DNA of 56,834 nucleotides. Source: an uncultured Lachnospiraceae bacterium (GTDB taxonomy: Bacteria > Bacillota > Clostridia > Lachnospirales > Lachnospiraceae). Below are positions 1-8,323 of this stretch, in pieces (the first letter of the stretch is position 1; each line of letters starts with the position of its first letter). The notes under the pieces are model-generated. The model had not been told where the DNA came from, did no database searches, and saw only the letters and a program-made list of their open reading frames with translations. A program made the position numbers and the translations under genes. The stretch spans positions 1-56,834 of the forward strand of contig CAOKWI010000022.1 in the NCBI GenBank assembly GCA_948473115.1, in the 5' to 3' direction.

Positions 1-1
1 A

Positions 2-844
2 GAAACTGCGGCAGAGGAACCACCGGAGGAAATGCCTGTGGAGGAAGAGACCGCAGAGGAGAAAATGGCTGGGCAAGCTTCCCCGGAAGGTTTGAAGTCA
101 CAGGATATGCCGGCAGAGGAGCCGAAGAAGGAATCTGTGGCGGCAGAATCCCCTGCCGGATCAGAGGGAGGTATCATGCAAAGGAGCATGCCTGCAGGTG
201 CTCAGATGCAGGGAGACAATAAGGAAAAGGAGATCATTGAAAGTATGGACACGATCAACATGACAGAAAATAATCAGGAAGAACAAAGCAAAGGAGCAGA
301 GGAAACAATGGAGACAATGGAGACAATGGAAACGATGGAAGCAGCAGGCGAGAGAGTACCCGCGGACGAAACAGCCGTTATCACAGGGGCGATGGTCATC
401 AAGGGTGACATTACTACAGAGGGATCTATCGATGTGATCGGTACTGTAAACGGTAATATTGAATCTTTTGGAAAGCTGAATATCACCGGCCATATCATTG
501 GAAATTCAAAGGCAGCTGAAATTTATGCAGAGGGCGCTAAGATTAACGGTGAAGTGATCAGCGAAGGCGCGGTTAAAATCGGAGCGAGCTCTGTTATCAT
601 CGGAAATATCACGGCTACCAGCGCAGTGATCGCAGGCGCGGTAAAGGGCGATATTGATGTAAAGGGTCCCGTTATCCTGGATACCTCCGCAATTGTAATG
701 GGCAACATAAAATCGAAATCCGTACAGATCAATAATGGTGCGGTGATCGAGGGTATGTGCTCCCAGTGCTACGCAGATGTCAGCCCTACTACTTTCTTTG
801 AGGAATATAAGCCGGAGCCTGTACGTAAAACAAAATCTAAATAA
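2..844 (+). CDS. Bactofilin-family polymer-forming cytoskeletal protein (5' end outside window)
   Basis: The frame is already open at base 2, so the start lies upstream; the first Met inside the window (base 32) is in an acidic stretch and need not be the start. The N-terminal part is low-complexity and Glu/Pro rich and contains a Met-Glu-Thr repeat encoded by four 9-bp units (302-337). From about base 365 the protein becomes a right-handed beta-helix of the bactofilin type, with short Gly/Val/Ile-rich strands (VIKGDITTEGSIDVIGTVNG, then repeated xGxI/V rungs). Bactofilins self-assemble into membrane-associated filaments that act in cell shape or envelope organisation. The tail is basic (VRKTKSK). 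It ends 14 bp before pyrH and may be co-transcribed with it. The family call is firm; the specific role is unknown. Confidence 0.85.
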   Translation, partial: ETAAEEPPEEMPVEEETAEEKMAGQASPEGLKSQDMPAEEPKKESVAAESPAGSEGGIMQRSMPAGAQMQGDNKEKEIIESMDTINMTENNQEEQSKGAEETMETMETMETMEAAGERVPADETAVITGAMVIKGDITTEGSIDVIGTVNGNIESFGKLNITGHIIGNSKAAEIYAEGAKINGEVISEGAVKIGASSVIIGNITATSAVIAGAVKGDIDVKGPVILDTSAIVMGNIKSKSVQINNGAVIEGMCSQCYADVSPTTFFEEYKPEPVRKTKSK

Positions 845-858
845 GGAGATTGCCGGGT

Positions 859-1554
859 ATGCACAGGATTCTTTTAAAATTGAGCGGAGAGGCGCTTGCA
901 GGTGACAAAAGGACGGGATTCGATGAGGAAACCGTCAGAAGGGTGGCACTCCAGGTAAAGCAGCTGGTGGAGGACAACATCCAAGTAGGAATTGTGATTG
1001 GCGGCGGAAACTTCTGGAGGGGTCGTACCAGTGAGAATATCGACCGCGCCAAGGCGGATCAGATCGGGATGCTGGCAACTGTAATGAACTGCATTTATGT
1101 CTCGGAGATTTTTCGGTCTGCCGGAATGAAAACCAGTATTTTGACCCCTTTTGCATGTGGAACCTTTACCGGACTATTTTCAAAGGATGAGGCGGTCAGA
1201 TGCCTGGAAGAAGGGCAGGTAGTCTTCTTTGCAGGTGGTACAGGGCATCCATACTTTTCCACGGATACCGGTGTGGTGCTTCGGGCAATAGAGGTTGAGG
1301 CTGAGGTGATCCTTCTGGCCAAAGCCGTGGATGGTGTCTATGATGACGATCCTAATAAGAATCCTGACGCAAAGAAATACACGGAGGTTACCATTGAGGA
1401 GGTCATTGCCAGGAACCTTCAGGTGGTTGATATGACGGCTTCCATTCTGGCAAGGGATAATAAGATGCCTATGTGGGTGTTCGGATTAAACGAAGAGAAC
1501 AGCATTGTCAATACTGTTAAGGGTAGATTTAACGGAACGAAGGTGTCGGTTTAG
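859..1554 (+). CDS. pyrH: UMP kinase
   Basis: Bacterial UMP kinase of the amino-acid-kinase fold, phosphorylating UMP to UDP in pyrimidine nucleotide synthesis (231 aa, normal length). Visible motifs are the N-terminal LLKLSGEAL phosphate loop, VIGGGNFWRG, and the C-terminal DMTA segment typical of PyrH. The ATG at 859 is chosen because AAGGAG at 843-848 sits 10 bp upstream; an in-frame TTG at 850 would lie directly against the ribosome binding site. The gene is followed by frr after 32 bp, the common Firmicutes order. Enzymes of this family are typically controlled allosterically by UTP and GTP. Confidence 0.96.
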   Translation: MHRILLKLSGEALAGDKRTGFDEETVRRVALQVKQLVEDNIQVGIVIGGGNFWRGRTSENIDRAKADQIGMLATVMNCIYVSEIFRSAGMKTSILTPFACGTFTGLFSKDEAVRCLEEGQVVFFAGGTGHPYFSTDTGVVLRAIEVEAEVILLAKAVDGVYDDDPNKNPDAKKYTEVTIEEVIARNLQVVDMTASILARDNKMPMWVFGLNEENSIVNTVKGRFNGTKVSV

Positions 1555-1586
1555 ATCCGGTAGGATAAAAAAGAAAGGAACAGATT

Positions 1587-2138
1587 ATGGACGCTAGATT
1601 ACAGCAGTATGATGATAAGATGAAGAAGACGGTGGATTTCCTGATATCGGACTATGCGACCATCCGCGCGGGACGTGCCAATCCCCATGTTTTGGATAAG
1701 ATCAGGGTGGATTACTACGGCACGCCTACACCGATCCAGCAGGTAGGCAACGTCACTGTGCCGGACCCCCGCATCATTCAGATCGCTCCATGGGAGAAGA
1801 CCCTGCTGAGGGAAATTGAAAAAGCGATCATGACTTCTGACCTGGGAATCAACCCATCCAATGACGGCAGTGTGATCAGGCTGGTATTTCCGGAACTGAC
1901 GGAGGAGCGCAGAAAGGATCTGGTAAAAGAGATCAAGAAGAAGGCTGAGGAGGGCAAGGTGGCCGTCCGCAATATCCGCAGGGATGGAAATGACGCCTTT
2001 AAGAAATTGTCCAAGGAAGACGTATCCGAGGATGAGATCAAACAGCTGGGAGACCAGCTGCAGAAAATGACTGACAAGTACATCAAGGACATTGACAGGC
2101 TGATGGAGGAGAAGTCCAAGGAAATCATGACAGTCTAG
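1587..2138 (+). CDS. frr: Ribosome recycling factor
   Basis: Ribosome recycling factor (183 aa, full length) splits post-termination ribosomes together with EF-G. Typical sequence is clear: an N-terminal helix with TIRAGRANPHVLDKI, the domain II segment YYGTPTPIQQVGNVTVPDPR, then long charged helices rich in Lys and Glu ending in DIDRLMEEKSKEIMTV. The start follows GAAAGGAAC at canonical distance. It probably shares a transcript with pyrH, and that transcript ends at the strong hairpin at 2187-2217. Confidence 0.97.
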   Translation: MDARLQQYDDKMKKTVDFLISDYATIRAGRANPHVLDKIRVDYYGTPTPIQQVGNVTVPDPRIIQIAPWEKTLLREIEKAIMTSDLGINPSNDGSVIRLVFPELTEERRKDLVKEIKKKAEEGKVAVRNIRRDGNDAFKKLSKEDVSEDEIKQLGDQLQKMTDKYIKDIDRLMEEKSKEIMTV

Positions 2139-2186
2139 GGAATCATTATAAGGATTCATTATGTGAGTTCACAGCAGTGAAAAAGC

Positions 2187-2217
2187 GGGGAGTGGAGAAA
2201 AATCCGCTCCCCTTTTG
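2187..2217 (+). terminator. Rho-independent terminator after frr
   Basis: A 10-bp stem, GGGGAGTGGA (2187-2196) with TCCGCTCCCC (2203-2212) including one G-T pair, has a 6-base A-rich loop and is followed by TTTT. It separates pyrH-frr from the uppS operon. Confidence 0.85.
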
Positions 2218-2224
2218 TTCATTT

Positions 2225-2386
2225 GTAACAGTTCAGACAGCACCTTCCGCGAAGTCAATCATTGCAGTGTGTCCCATGGGGACACACTTCTGTGCAATTT
2301 TGCGAGACTTGCGGGCACCAAAATGAGTTGAAAACTCATTTTGTGTGTATCAACGTGACAGTTCGGTGCCCTGTCTGAACAGTTAC
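2225..2386. repeat. Structured dispersed repeat, GTAACAG family, copy A
   Basis: A 162-bp element bounded by GTAACAGTTCAGACAG (2225-2240) and its near-perfect inverse (2371-2386). Inside are further nested stems: ATTGCAG...CTGTGCAAT, containing TGTGTCCC/GGGGACACA; CCGCGAAGTC with GACTTGCGG; and the palindrome AAAATGAGTT-GAA-AACTCATTTT. The layout is that of a multi-branched RNA or cruciform. A second long copy is at 37935-38075. Copy A carries an extra inner hairpin of about 20 bp that copy B lacks. It lies between the frr terminator and uppS, where I see no convincing promoter. Confidence 0.75.
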
Positions 2387-2418
2387 GTTCATTCGGACGG
2401 TAGAAAGGAACAGGCAGT

Positions 2419-3138
2419 ATGAGTGAGGAATTGAAGATGCCGCAGCATGTGGCAATCATTCTGGACGGTAACGGCAGGTGGGCAAAATCCAAGGGGATGC
2501 CCCGCAATTACGGGCATGTCCAGGGGGCGAAGACCGTGGAGGTGATCTGTGAGGAAGCGTATAAGATGGGAATACAGTATCTGACGGTATACGCTTTTTC
2601 CACAGAGAACTGGAACCGCCCCCAGAGCGAGGTGGATGCCTTGATGAAGCTATTGCGCAATTATATGAAAACATGTCTGCAGACGGCGAAGAAGAACCGG
2701 ATGTGCGTCAGGGTCCTGGGGGAAAAATCACGGCTTGACGAGGATATCCGTACCAGGATCGGGGAACTGGAGGAGGCGACCAGGGATAATGACGGGCTTC
2801 ACTTCCAGATTGCCATCAATTATGGAGGACGTGACGAGATCGTGAGGGCTTCCCGGAAAATGGCGGCGAGGATTGCCGCAGGGGAGTTAAAGCCGGAGGA
2901 TATCACAGAGGATACCATAGGCAGTTTCCTGGATACTGCGGGAGTCCCTGATCCGGATCTCCTGATCCGGACCTGTGACGAGCAGCGCATTTCGAATTTC
3001 CTGCTCTGGCAGCTGGCGTACACGGAATTCTATTTTACACCCGTGCCATGGCCGGATTTCACAAAGGAAGAATTGATAAAAGCTGTGGAAGCATATAATC
3101 ATAGAGACAGAAGATACGGCGGGGTGAAGGAGGAATAA
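2419..3138 (+). CDS. uppS: Isoprenyl transferase (undecaprenyl diphosphate synthase)
   Basis: Cis-prenyltransferase that condenses isopentenyl diphosphate onto farnesyl diphosphate to make the C55 carrier for peptidoglycan and other wall polymers (239 aa). The signature DGNGRWA is at residues 16-22 with catalytic Asp16; the later conserved part is PDLLIRTCDEQRISNFLLWQLAYTE (central segment). Its ribosome binding site is GAAAGGAA. It heads a tight run uppS-cdsA-dxr-rseP with gaps of 2-15 bp, so the four are most likely one operon. Confidence 0.96.
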   Translation: MSEELKMPQHVAIILDGNGRWAKSKGMPRNYGHVQGAKTVEVICEEAYKMGIQYLTVYAFSTENWNRPQSEVDALMKLLRNYMKTCLQTAKKNRMCVRVLGEKSRLDEDIRTRIGELEEATRDNDGLHFQIAINYGGRDEIVRASRKMAARIAAGELKPEDITEDTIGSFLDTAGVPDPDLLIRTCDEQRISNFLLWQLAYTEFYFTPVPWPDFTKEELIKAVEAYNHRDRRYGGVKEE

Positions 3139-3142
3139 ATCC

Positions 3143-4066
3143 ATGTTTTGGACCAGATTGTTCAGTGGAATCATATTATTGGTAATTGCTATCGGCTCCA
3201 TCTGGCTGGGAGCGCCTGTGCTGACAGCAGTATTGCTGGTGGTTTCGCTGATCGGATATCGGGAACTGACCAAGGCGCTGGGGGTTCCGGCAGGTCAAAA
3301 GAATGTGGTGAAGGCAGACAGCCCATCCTCGAAAACGTCATTTTTCCTGGCGGCACCAAAGGTAACGGCGATTGAAATAACCGGTATGGCCGGTACGGTG
3401 CTTTATTATGGGATCATACAGCATTTCATGAAAACGGGGCAGGATTCCGGGCTGTGGGATGCTTCGGAGGGTATCGTATGGCTTCTGGCCTGTATTGTGC
3501 TGGTCTTTCTGGTGCAGTTGTCAGTCTATGTCTTTGCATTTCCGAAGTACCAGGCCGAGCAGGTGATGGCCGGATTCTTTTCTTTTGTTTATGCTCCCGT
3601 GATGCTGGCTTTTATTGAATTGACAAGAATGACAGGGGTGGGTATTATCATAGTATGGCTCATCCTGATCAGTTCCTGGGGGTGCGATACCTGTGCCTAT
3701 GCGGTGGGAAAACTGATCGGAAGAAAGAAGATATTTCCGGTTTTAAGTCCCAAGAAATCCCTGGAGGGATGCATTGGCGGGGTGCTGGGAGCGGCGCTGC
3801 TGGGATTTTTATATGGAAAGCTCCTGGTGGGTATGTTTCCCATAACAGTTGATACCTTTGCATGGCAGGGGGCAGCGATCTGTGCCCTGGGTGCTGTTGT
3901 GAGCATGGTGGGGGATCTGGCGGCATCCGCCATTAAACGGAATAAGGGGATCAAGGATTACGGAAAGCTGATTCCCGGCCACGGCGGTATTATGGATCGC
4001 TTTGACAGTGTGATCATCACGGCGCCCATTGTATATTTTATGACGATGTTCCTGATCGGACATTAG
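3143..4066 (+). CDS. cdsA: Phosphatidate cytidylyltransferase
   Basis: Integral membrane enzyme making CDP-diacylglycerol from phosphatidate and CTP, the branch point of phospholipid synthesis (307 aa). Most of the protein is hydrophobic segments, about eight. The diagnostic C-terminal motif runs from GDLAASAIKRNKGIKDYG to the IPGHGGIMDRFDS segment, and the preceding KSLEGCIGG is also typical. The start follows AAGGAGGAAT, overlapping the uppS tail. A loop of about 40 residues after the first two membrane segments (KNVVKADSPSSKTSFF) is less conserved-looking. Confidence 0.95.
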   Translation: MFWTRLFSGIILLVIAIGSIWLGAPVLTAVLLVVSLIGYRELTKALGVPAGQKNVVKADSPSSKTSFFLAAPKVTAIEITGMAGTVLYYGIIQHFMKTGQDSGLWDASEGIVWLLACIVLVFLVQLSVYVFAFPKYQAEQVMAGFFSFVYAPVMLAFIELTRMTGVGIIIVWLILISSWGCDTCAYAVGKLIGRKKIFPVLSPKKSLEGCIGGVLGAALLGFLYGKLLVGMFPITVDTFAWQGAAICALGAVVSMVGDLAASAIKRNKGIKDYGKLIPGHGGIMDRFDSVIITAPIVYFMTMFLIGH

Positions 4067-4081
4067 AAAAAGAGGACACTT

Positions 4082-5230
4082 ATGAAAAAGATAGCGATTT
4101 TGGGTTCCACTGGATCTATCGGCACACAGACGCTGGAGGTGGTGCGCTGCCATCTTGATTTGCAGGTGTCTGCGCTGGCTGCAGGCGGCAGCGTGGAGAA
4201 AATGGAGGAGCAGATCAGGGAGTTCCATCCCACGCTGGCCGCCATGTGGACGGAGGAAGCGGCGGCGGAGCTTCGGGTCAGGGTGGCGGATACCGGCGTG
4301 AAAGTAGTTTCCGGAATGGAGGGGCTGCTGGAAATTGCCGTTATGCCGGAGAGTCAGGTATTGGTTACCGCCATTGTGGGCATGATCGGTATTAAGCCTA
4401 CCATTGCGGCCATCCAGGCGGGGAAGGATATTGCGCTTGCAAATAAGGAGACGCTGGTGACGGCAGGGCACATTATCATGCCCCTGGCAAAGAGCCATGG
4501 CGTATCGGTGCTGCCTGTGGACAGCGAACACAGTGCGATTTTTCAGTCATTGAATGGCGAACCTGCGGATAAAATAGAAAAGATCCTGCTGACCGCTTCG
4601 GGAGGTCCTTTCAGGGGCAGAACCAGGGAACAGCTTCGGGATATCCGCGTGGAGGATGCGTTAAAGCATCCCAACTGGGCAATGGGAAAGAAGATAACCA
4701 TTGACTCCTCCACACTGGTGAATAAGGGGCTGGAGGTCATGGAAGCCAAATGGCTGTTTGGGGTGGACCTTGACAGAATACAGGTGGTAGTGCATCCCCA
4801 GAGCATCATCCATTCTGCGGTGCAGTTTGTGGACGGTGCGATCATGGCACAGCTTGGCGTTCCGGATATGAAGCTGCCGATCCAGTATGCGCTGTTTTAC
4901 CCGGACAGGCGGCCCATGGCGGGAAAGCGGGTGGACTTTTTCGACCTGGCGCAGATTACTTTCGAGAAACCTGACACGGAGACCTTTACCGGCCTGGCGC
5001 TGGCTTACGAGGCGGCCGGAGCGGGAGGGAGCCTGCCCACTGTGTATAACGCTGCCAACGAGAAGGCTGTAGCGCTGTTCCTGGAACGCCGGATCACTTA
5101 TCTGCAGATACCGGAACTGATCGGGGAGGCAATGGAACGGCACAAGGTGATCGGCAATCCTACTGTGGAGCAGATCCTGGAGGCTGAGGCTGAGACCTGT
5201 GAATTTATTTTAGGAAGGATGAAACTGTAA
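4082..5230 (+). CDS. dxr: 1-deoxy-D-xylulose 5-phosphate reductoisomerase
   Basis: Second enzyme of the MEP isoprenoid pathway, converting DXP to MEP with NADPH (382 aa, typical length). Motifs: N-terminal NADPH-binding GSTGSIGTQTLEV; the metal and substrate segment LPVDSEHSAIFQ; ASGGPFRG; and the central run that includes HPNWAMGKKITIDSS. The C-terminal helical domain is intact. It supplies precursors for UppS two genes upstream. It is also called ispC. Confidence 0.97.
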   Translation: MKKIAILGSTGSIGTQTLEVVRCHLDLQVSALAAGGSVEKMEEQIREFHPTLAAMWTEEAAAELRVRVADTGVKVVSGMEGLLEIAVMPESQVLVTAIVGMIGIKPTIAAIQAGKDIALANKETLVTAGHIIMPLAKSHGVSVLPVDSEHSAIFQSLNGEPADKIEKILLTASGGPFRGRTREQLRDIRVEDALKHPNWAMGKKITIDSSTLVNKGLEVMEAKWLFGVDLDRIQVVVHPQSIIHSAVQFVDGAIMAQLGVPDMKLPIQYALFYPDRRPMAGKRVDFFDLAQITFEKPDTETFTGLALAYEAAGAGGSLPTVYNAANEKAVALFLERRITYLQIPELIGEAMERHKVIGNPTVEQILEAEAETCEFILGRMKL

Positions 5231-5232
5231 AA

Positions 5233-6297
5233 ATGACTCTGGTATTGTTTATTCTTATATTCGGGGTGGTGGTTATTGCACATGAGTTCGGCCATTTCCT
5301 GCTGGCTAAGGCAAACGGGATCCATGTGGTGGAATTTGCCGTGGGGATGGGACCCAATCTGTTTTCGGTAAAAAAGGGCGACACAAAATATTCCCTGAAA
5401 CTCTTTCCCATTGGCGGCGCCTGCATGTTTGAAGGCGAGGACGGCCTGAACGAGAAGGAGGGCGAGCCCAGTGAGGGAGCCTTTAACAAGGCCGGTGTCT
5501 GGGGCAGAATCTCTACAGTGGCGGCGGGACCTGTTTTCAATTTTATCCTTGCTTTTATTGTAGCCTTCATTATGGTAAATATGAGCGATGTGTTTGCCAT
5601 CCGGGATGCTGTGGCTTCCCAGGTCTCGGAGGGCGGCGGCGCGGAAGCGGCAGGACTGCAGGCCGGTGACAGGATCCTCTCTATCAACGGGGAGAAGGTA
5701 AGGCTGTATCAGGAAATCTCACTTTACATGCAGGCTACCTACAGGGGCGGAGACCTAGAAATTGTCTATGAACGGGACGGGGAGCAGTATACCACCACAC
5801 TGACGCCGCAGTATGACCAGGAGATGGGAATGTATCTGCTGGGTGTGATGAACGGTGAGTTTCAGGAGCCGGAGGGCTTTGAGACCTTTCAATACGCATG
5901 GTATGAGATACGCTATTCCGTCAAGGCCACTTATAAGAGCCTGGCAATGCTGTTCCGCGGACAGGTGGGCAGGGAGGATGTGGCAGGCCCTGTGGGTATT
6001 GCGGTAAATGTCGTGGGAAAGACTTACGATGAAGCGAAGAACTATGGCTGGCAGAGCGTGCTGATCAGCATGCTCAATATTGTCCTGATGCTGTCGGTGA
6101 ACCTGGGCATCCTGAATCTGCTGCCCGTTCCTGCGCTGGACGGAGGCAGGCTGGTGTTCCTGCTGCTGGAGGTCATCCGCGGAAAACCCGTGCCGCCGGA
6201 GAAGGAGGGCATGGTACACTTTGTAGGGCTGGTATTCTTTATGGTACTGATGGTGTTTATTTTCTTTAATGATCTGGTAAATATCTTTATGCATTGA
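5233..6297 (+). CDS. rseP: RIP metalloprotease RseP (site-2 protease)
   Basis: Membrane zinc protease (354 aa) that cuts transmembrane substrates inside the bilayer, usually anti-sigma factors or signal-peptide remnants. HEFGH at residues 17-21 is the zinc site in the first membrane helix. A PDZ domain lies around residues 125-190 (AAGLQAGDRILSINGEKV). The second metal motif, PVPALDGGRL, has Asp303. The last helix is followed by a short C-terminus. The ATG lies 2 bp after the dxr stop, with AAGGATG inside dxr as the ribosome binding site. Confidence 0.95.
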   Translation: MTLVLFILIFGVVVIAHEFGHFLLAKANGIHVVEFAVGMGPNLFSVKKGDTKYSLKLFPIGGACMFEGEDGLNEKEGEPSEGAFNKAGVWGRISTVAAGPVFNFILAFIVAFIMVNMSDVFAIRDAVASQVSEGGGAEAAGLQAGDRILSINGEKVRLYQEISLYMQATYRGGDLEIVYERDGEQYTTTLTPQYDQEMGMYLLGVMNGEFQEPEGFETFQYAWYEIRYSVKATYKSLAMLFRGQVGREDVAGPVGIAVNVVGKTYDEAKNYGWQSVLISMLNIVLMLSVNLGILNLLPVPALDGGRLVFLLLEVIRGKPVPPEKEGMVHFVGLVFFMVLMVFIFFNDLVNIFMH

Positions 6298-6304
6298 TCT
6301 TTGA

Positions 6305-6361
6305 GGCAGCGGGCCAGATGCCGTGTGGTATCCTGAAAACACGGACATTTGGCATATGCTG
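6305..6361. repeat. Long imperfect hairpin after rseP
   Basis: GCCAGATGCCGTGT and ACACGGACATTTGGC form an imperfect stem just past the rseP stop, extended outside by GCAGC/GCTGC. There is no T run, so it is more likely an mRNA 3'-end stabiliser or a repeat remnant than a simple terminator. Confidence 0.45.
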
Positions 6362-6460
6362 CGGAGTCCGTTTTGATTCCATGATTTGAATTGAGAAACA
6401 ACTGAATATGGATGATGATCCATATAAATATCATGCAATATAAATAACGCATGGCATTGA

Positions 6461-6570
6461 TAACGATTGGTATAACAGAATAAATAACAGTTGGTATAAT
6501 AATGCAAATGACAGTTGGTGCAATGGCATAAATAGCAATTGATATAATAATGCAAATAACAGTTGATACG
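6461..6570. repeat. Degenerate 24-bp tandem repeat
   Basis: Four full units and one partial unit of about TAACAGTTGGTATAATAATGCAAA start at 6461, 6485, 6509, 6533 and 6557. The units contain TATAAT-like cores, so several could act as -10 elements for the gene at 6591. Open reading across this block on the minus strand is a product of the repeat, not a gene. Confidence 0.75.
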
Positions 6571-6590
6571 AAAAAACGGGAGGATTGCCC

Positions 6591-7235
6591 ATGGAATTTA
6601 TGACAGGGTATTACAGGCAGAAGGAGGATGCCACGGCTTTGCTGCTACAGCAATATGTGTGTCGGGGAGTGCCGGTCTGTCTCGGATGTATTTGCGGCGG
6701 AGAGAGCCGTGAGGCTGGAATGGCGGGCGGGTTGTTCACGGGGCGGATCCTGGGGGAATTTCGTAAGTTAAGTCTGCTGAGGGCGGTGAAACAGCCGTCG
6801 AAATGCCTGAAAAAGGTGGAACGGCAGATATACGGATATCGGCAGGGAAGTGCGATACCCCCGGATTTTTGGATGGCGGGGATTCTGTCCGTGGAGGAGG
6901 AATTTCTGCTTTTCTATGAGGGTGCGGTAAAGATTGCTCTGTGCAATACCGGCTTTGGGCGTCCTGCACTGTATGAGATTGGTGGGAATGACCATATGTG
7001 CGGGACGGGGGCAGGATTACAGGTACAGCGGGGGATTATGGAGGCCGGCATCGGTGTCCTGTTGGCCTCGGAGAGTTTTTATGGAAGTATTCCCGGAGAG
7101 GATATGCAAAATTGCCTGTGGGTAAAGGAAATCAGGGATTCGGGACAGGCTCAGAGGCGGCTGGGGGAACTTGGAAGGATGGCGGAACGACAGGGAGGCA
7201 GGCAGATGGGGGCGCTGCTTCTTGAGGTCAGGTAA
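6591..7235 (+). CDS. Divergent PP2C-like protein of unknown activity
   Basis: A 214-aa soluble protein. The ATG at 6591 follows GGGAGG by 7 bp; an in-frame TTG at 6585 is too close to that site. The order of features resembles a PP2C phosphatase: an early Gly-rich segment (CLGCICGGESREAGMAGG) where PP2Cs have a DGxGG motif, and late VLLASESFYGSI where PP2Cs have LCSDGF. The metal-binding aspartates of those motifs are absent, so catalysis is doubtful. The next gene is a protein kinase, a common partner of PP2C enzymes, which supports the reading. It may be a regulatory pseudophosphatase. The family assignment is tentative. Confidence 0.5.
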   Translation: MEFMTGYYRQKEDATALLLQQYVCRGVPVCLGCICGGESREAGMAGGLFTGRILGEFRKLSLLRAVKQPSKCLKKVERQIYGYRQGSAIPPDFWMAGILSVEEEFLLFYEGAVKIALCNTGFGRPALYEIGGNDHMCGTGAGLQVQRGIMEAGIGVLLASESFYGSIPGEDMQNCLWVKEIRDSGQAQRRLGELGRMAERQGGRQMGALLLEVR

Positions 7236-7237
7236 AA

Positions 7238-7349
7238 GTGTGAGAAGAATTTCTAAGACGCCAAGAGGGGGCATGGCCCACCTCTTTAGTACGCCGTCTA
7301 AGAAATTCTGAATCTCACACGGAAAAACGCAAAGGCAGCGTTCTTCTCA
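7238..7349. repeat. Structured dispersed repeat, GTGTG family, copy 1
   Basis: A left arm at 7238-7260 (starts GTGTGAGAAGAATTTCT) pairs with a right arm at 7295-7320 (ends CTCACAC). Between them is an inner hairpin AAGAGG-GGGC/GCCC-A-CCTCTT. Immediately downstream GAAAAACGC pairs with GCGTTCTTC. The start, the CACACGGAA junction and the last hairpin match the element at 44818-44940. It starts 2 bp after the preceding stop codon. Confidence 0.7.
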
Positions 7350-7408
7350 CTGAATGTTTGTGCCGCCGAAGGCGGCATGGCGGGAAGTGTGAGAAGAGTT
7401 TCCGGTAT

Positions 7409-8323
7409 ATGAGGAAGGATATGGAAGATTTGGAGGATATGGGAAAGAATATGGATTATCGATTGAAGCGTGTTATTGGAGAAGGGGCTTTTTCCAGGGT
7501 ATATCTGGCGGAAGACAGGAATGGGCAGCAATATGCATGCAAGGTCAGCACGGAAGTGAGGCTGTTAAGACGGGAAGCGGAAATTCTGGGCAGCCTGCAT
7601 CATCCGCTCTTTCCCGTGTATGTGGGGTATGAGGAAACCGGTGGCGAGGGAAGGCTTTTCATGGAATATATTCCAGGCAGGAATCTGAGGAAAGTGATGT
7701 GTGTCAGAAAGTTTTCCGCCATGCAGACCATGAGGATTGCTGGGGAGCTGGCTGATGGATTATTGTATCTTCATGAGAGACAGCCGGTGATCCTTTACCG
7801 AGACTTGAAACCGGAAAATATCATGCTCTGTGAGAATGGGCATATCAGACTGATCGATCTCGGCTGTGCCTGCCGCCAGGACGCACAGGGCGGAGCGAAG
7901 ACAGGAACGCCTGGTTTTGCCCCGCAGGAGCAGCTGGTTTCAGGAAAAACCGCAGGGGTTTACAGTGATGTATATGCTCTGGGAAAGACGGTGCAGAGCA
8001 TGTTGGCGGAGAAAGGGCGGCGCTGTGACAGAGAAGGGGGATGCAGCGAGAAATCTTATGGAAGGAGGCGAAAGCGCCGTATGGGAGGGAAACATTGCCC
8101 CAATGTGAAACGAAAGTATTTCAGGGAAGAAAGAAGATGCCGCCGTCGTTTGGGGCGTATGATAAATTTCGCCGTGCGCGACGATTTCAGACAGAGACCC
8201 CAGGACATGGCGGAGGTGTTGTGTATTCTTACCGGACAAAAAAAGGTTGAGAAAGATGTTATCTGTGAAAAAAATATTTGGGAAAGCCACTATAAAAACC
8301 CTTGCAGTTTGCCGCTAATTTGA
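7409..8323 (+). CDS. Serine/threonine protein kinase, divergent, soluble
   Basis: Hanks-type kinase fold, 304 aa if the Met at 7409 is used. Several in-frame Mets (7358, 7409, 7421, 7439, 7451) have only weak ribosome binding sites, so the start is uncertain. Motifs (7409 numbering): glycine loop GEGAFSRV around 24-31, ATP-lysine in ACKV (Lys45), catalytic loop YRDLKPEN with Asp132 where HRD is usual, and DLG (150-152) in place of DFG. The activation segment has GTPGFAPQEQL. There is no transmembrane segment. After residue 220 comes a very basic stretch (YGRRRKRRMGGKH). The pairing with the PP2C-like gene upstream suggests a local phosphorylation switch. Its last codons overlap the promoter of the transaldolase gene. 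Confidence 0.85.
   Translation: MRKDMEDLEDMGKNMDYRLKRVIGEGAFSRVYLAEDRNGQQYACKVSTEVRLLRREAEILGSLHHPLFPVYVGYEETGGEGRLFMEYIPGRNLRKVMCVRKFSAMQTMRIAGELADGLLYLHERQPVILYRDLKPENIMLCENGHIRLIDLGCACRQDAQGGAKTGTPGFAPQEQLVSGKTAGVYSDVYALGKTVQSMLAEKGRRCDREGGCSEKSYGRRRKRRMGGKHCPNVKRKYFREERRCRRRLGRMINFAVRDDFRQRPQDMAEVLCILTGQKKVEKDVICEKNIWESHYKNPCSLPLI

Noticed and set aside
5755..6555. 266-codon minus-strand frame with Tyr/Cys/Asn-rich repeats
   Set aside because: It is antisense to rseP and runs into the 24-bp noncoding repeat; composition is that of the repeat, not a protein.
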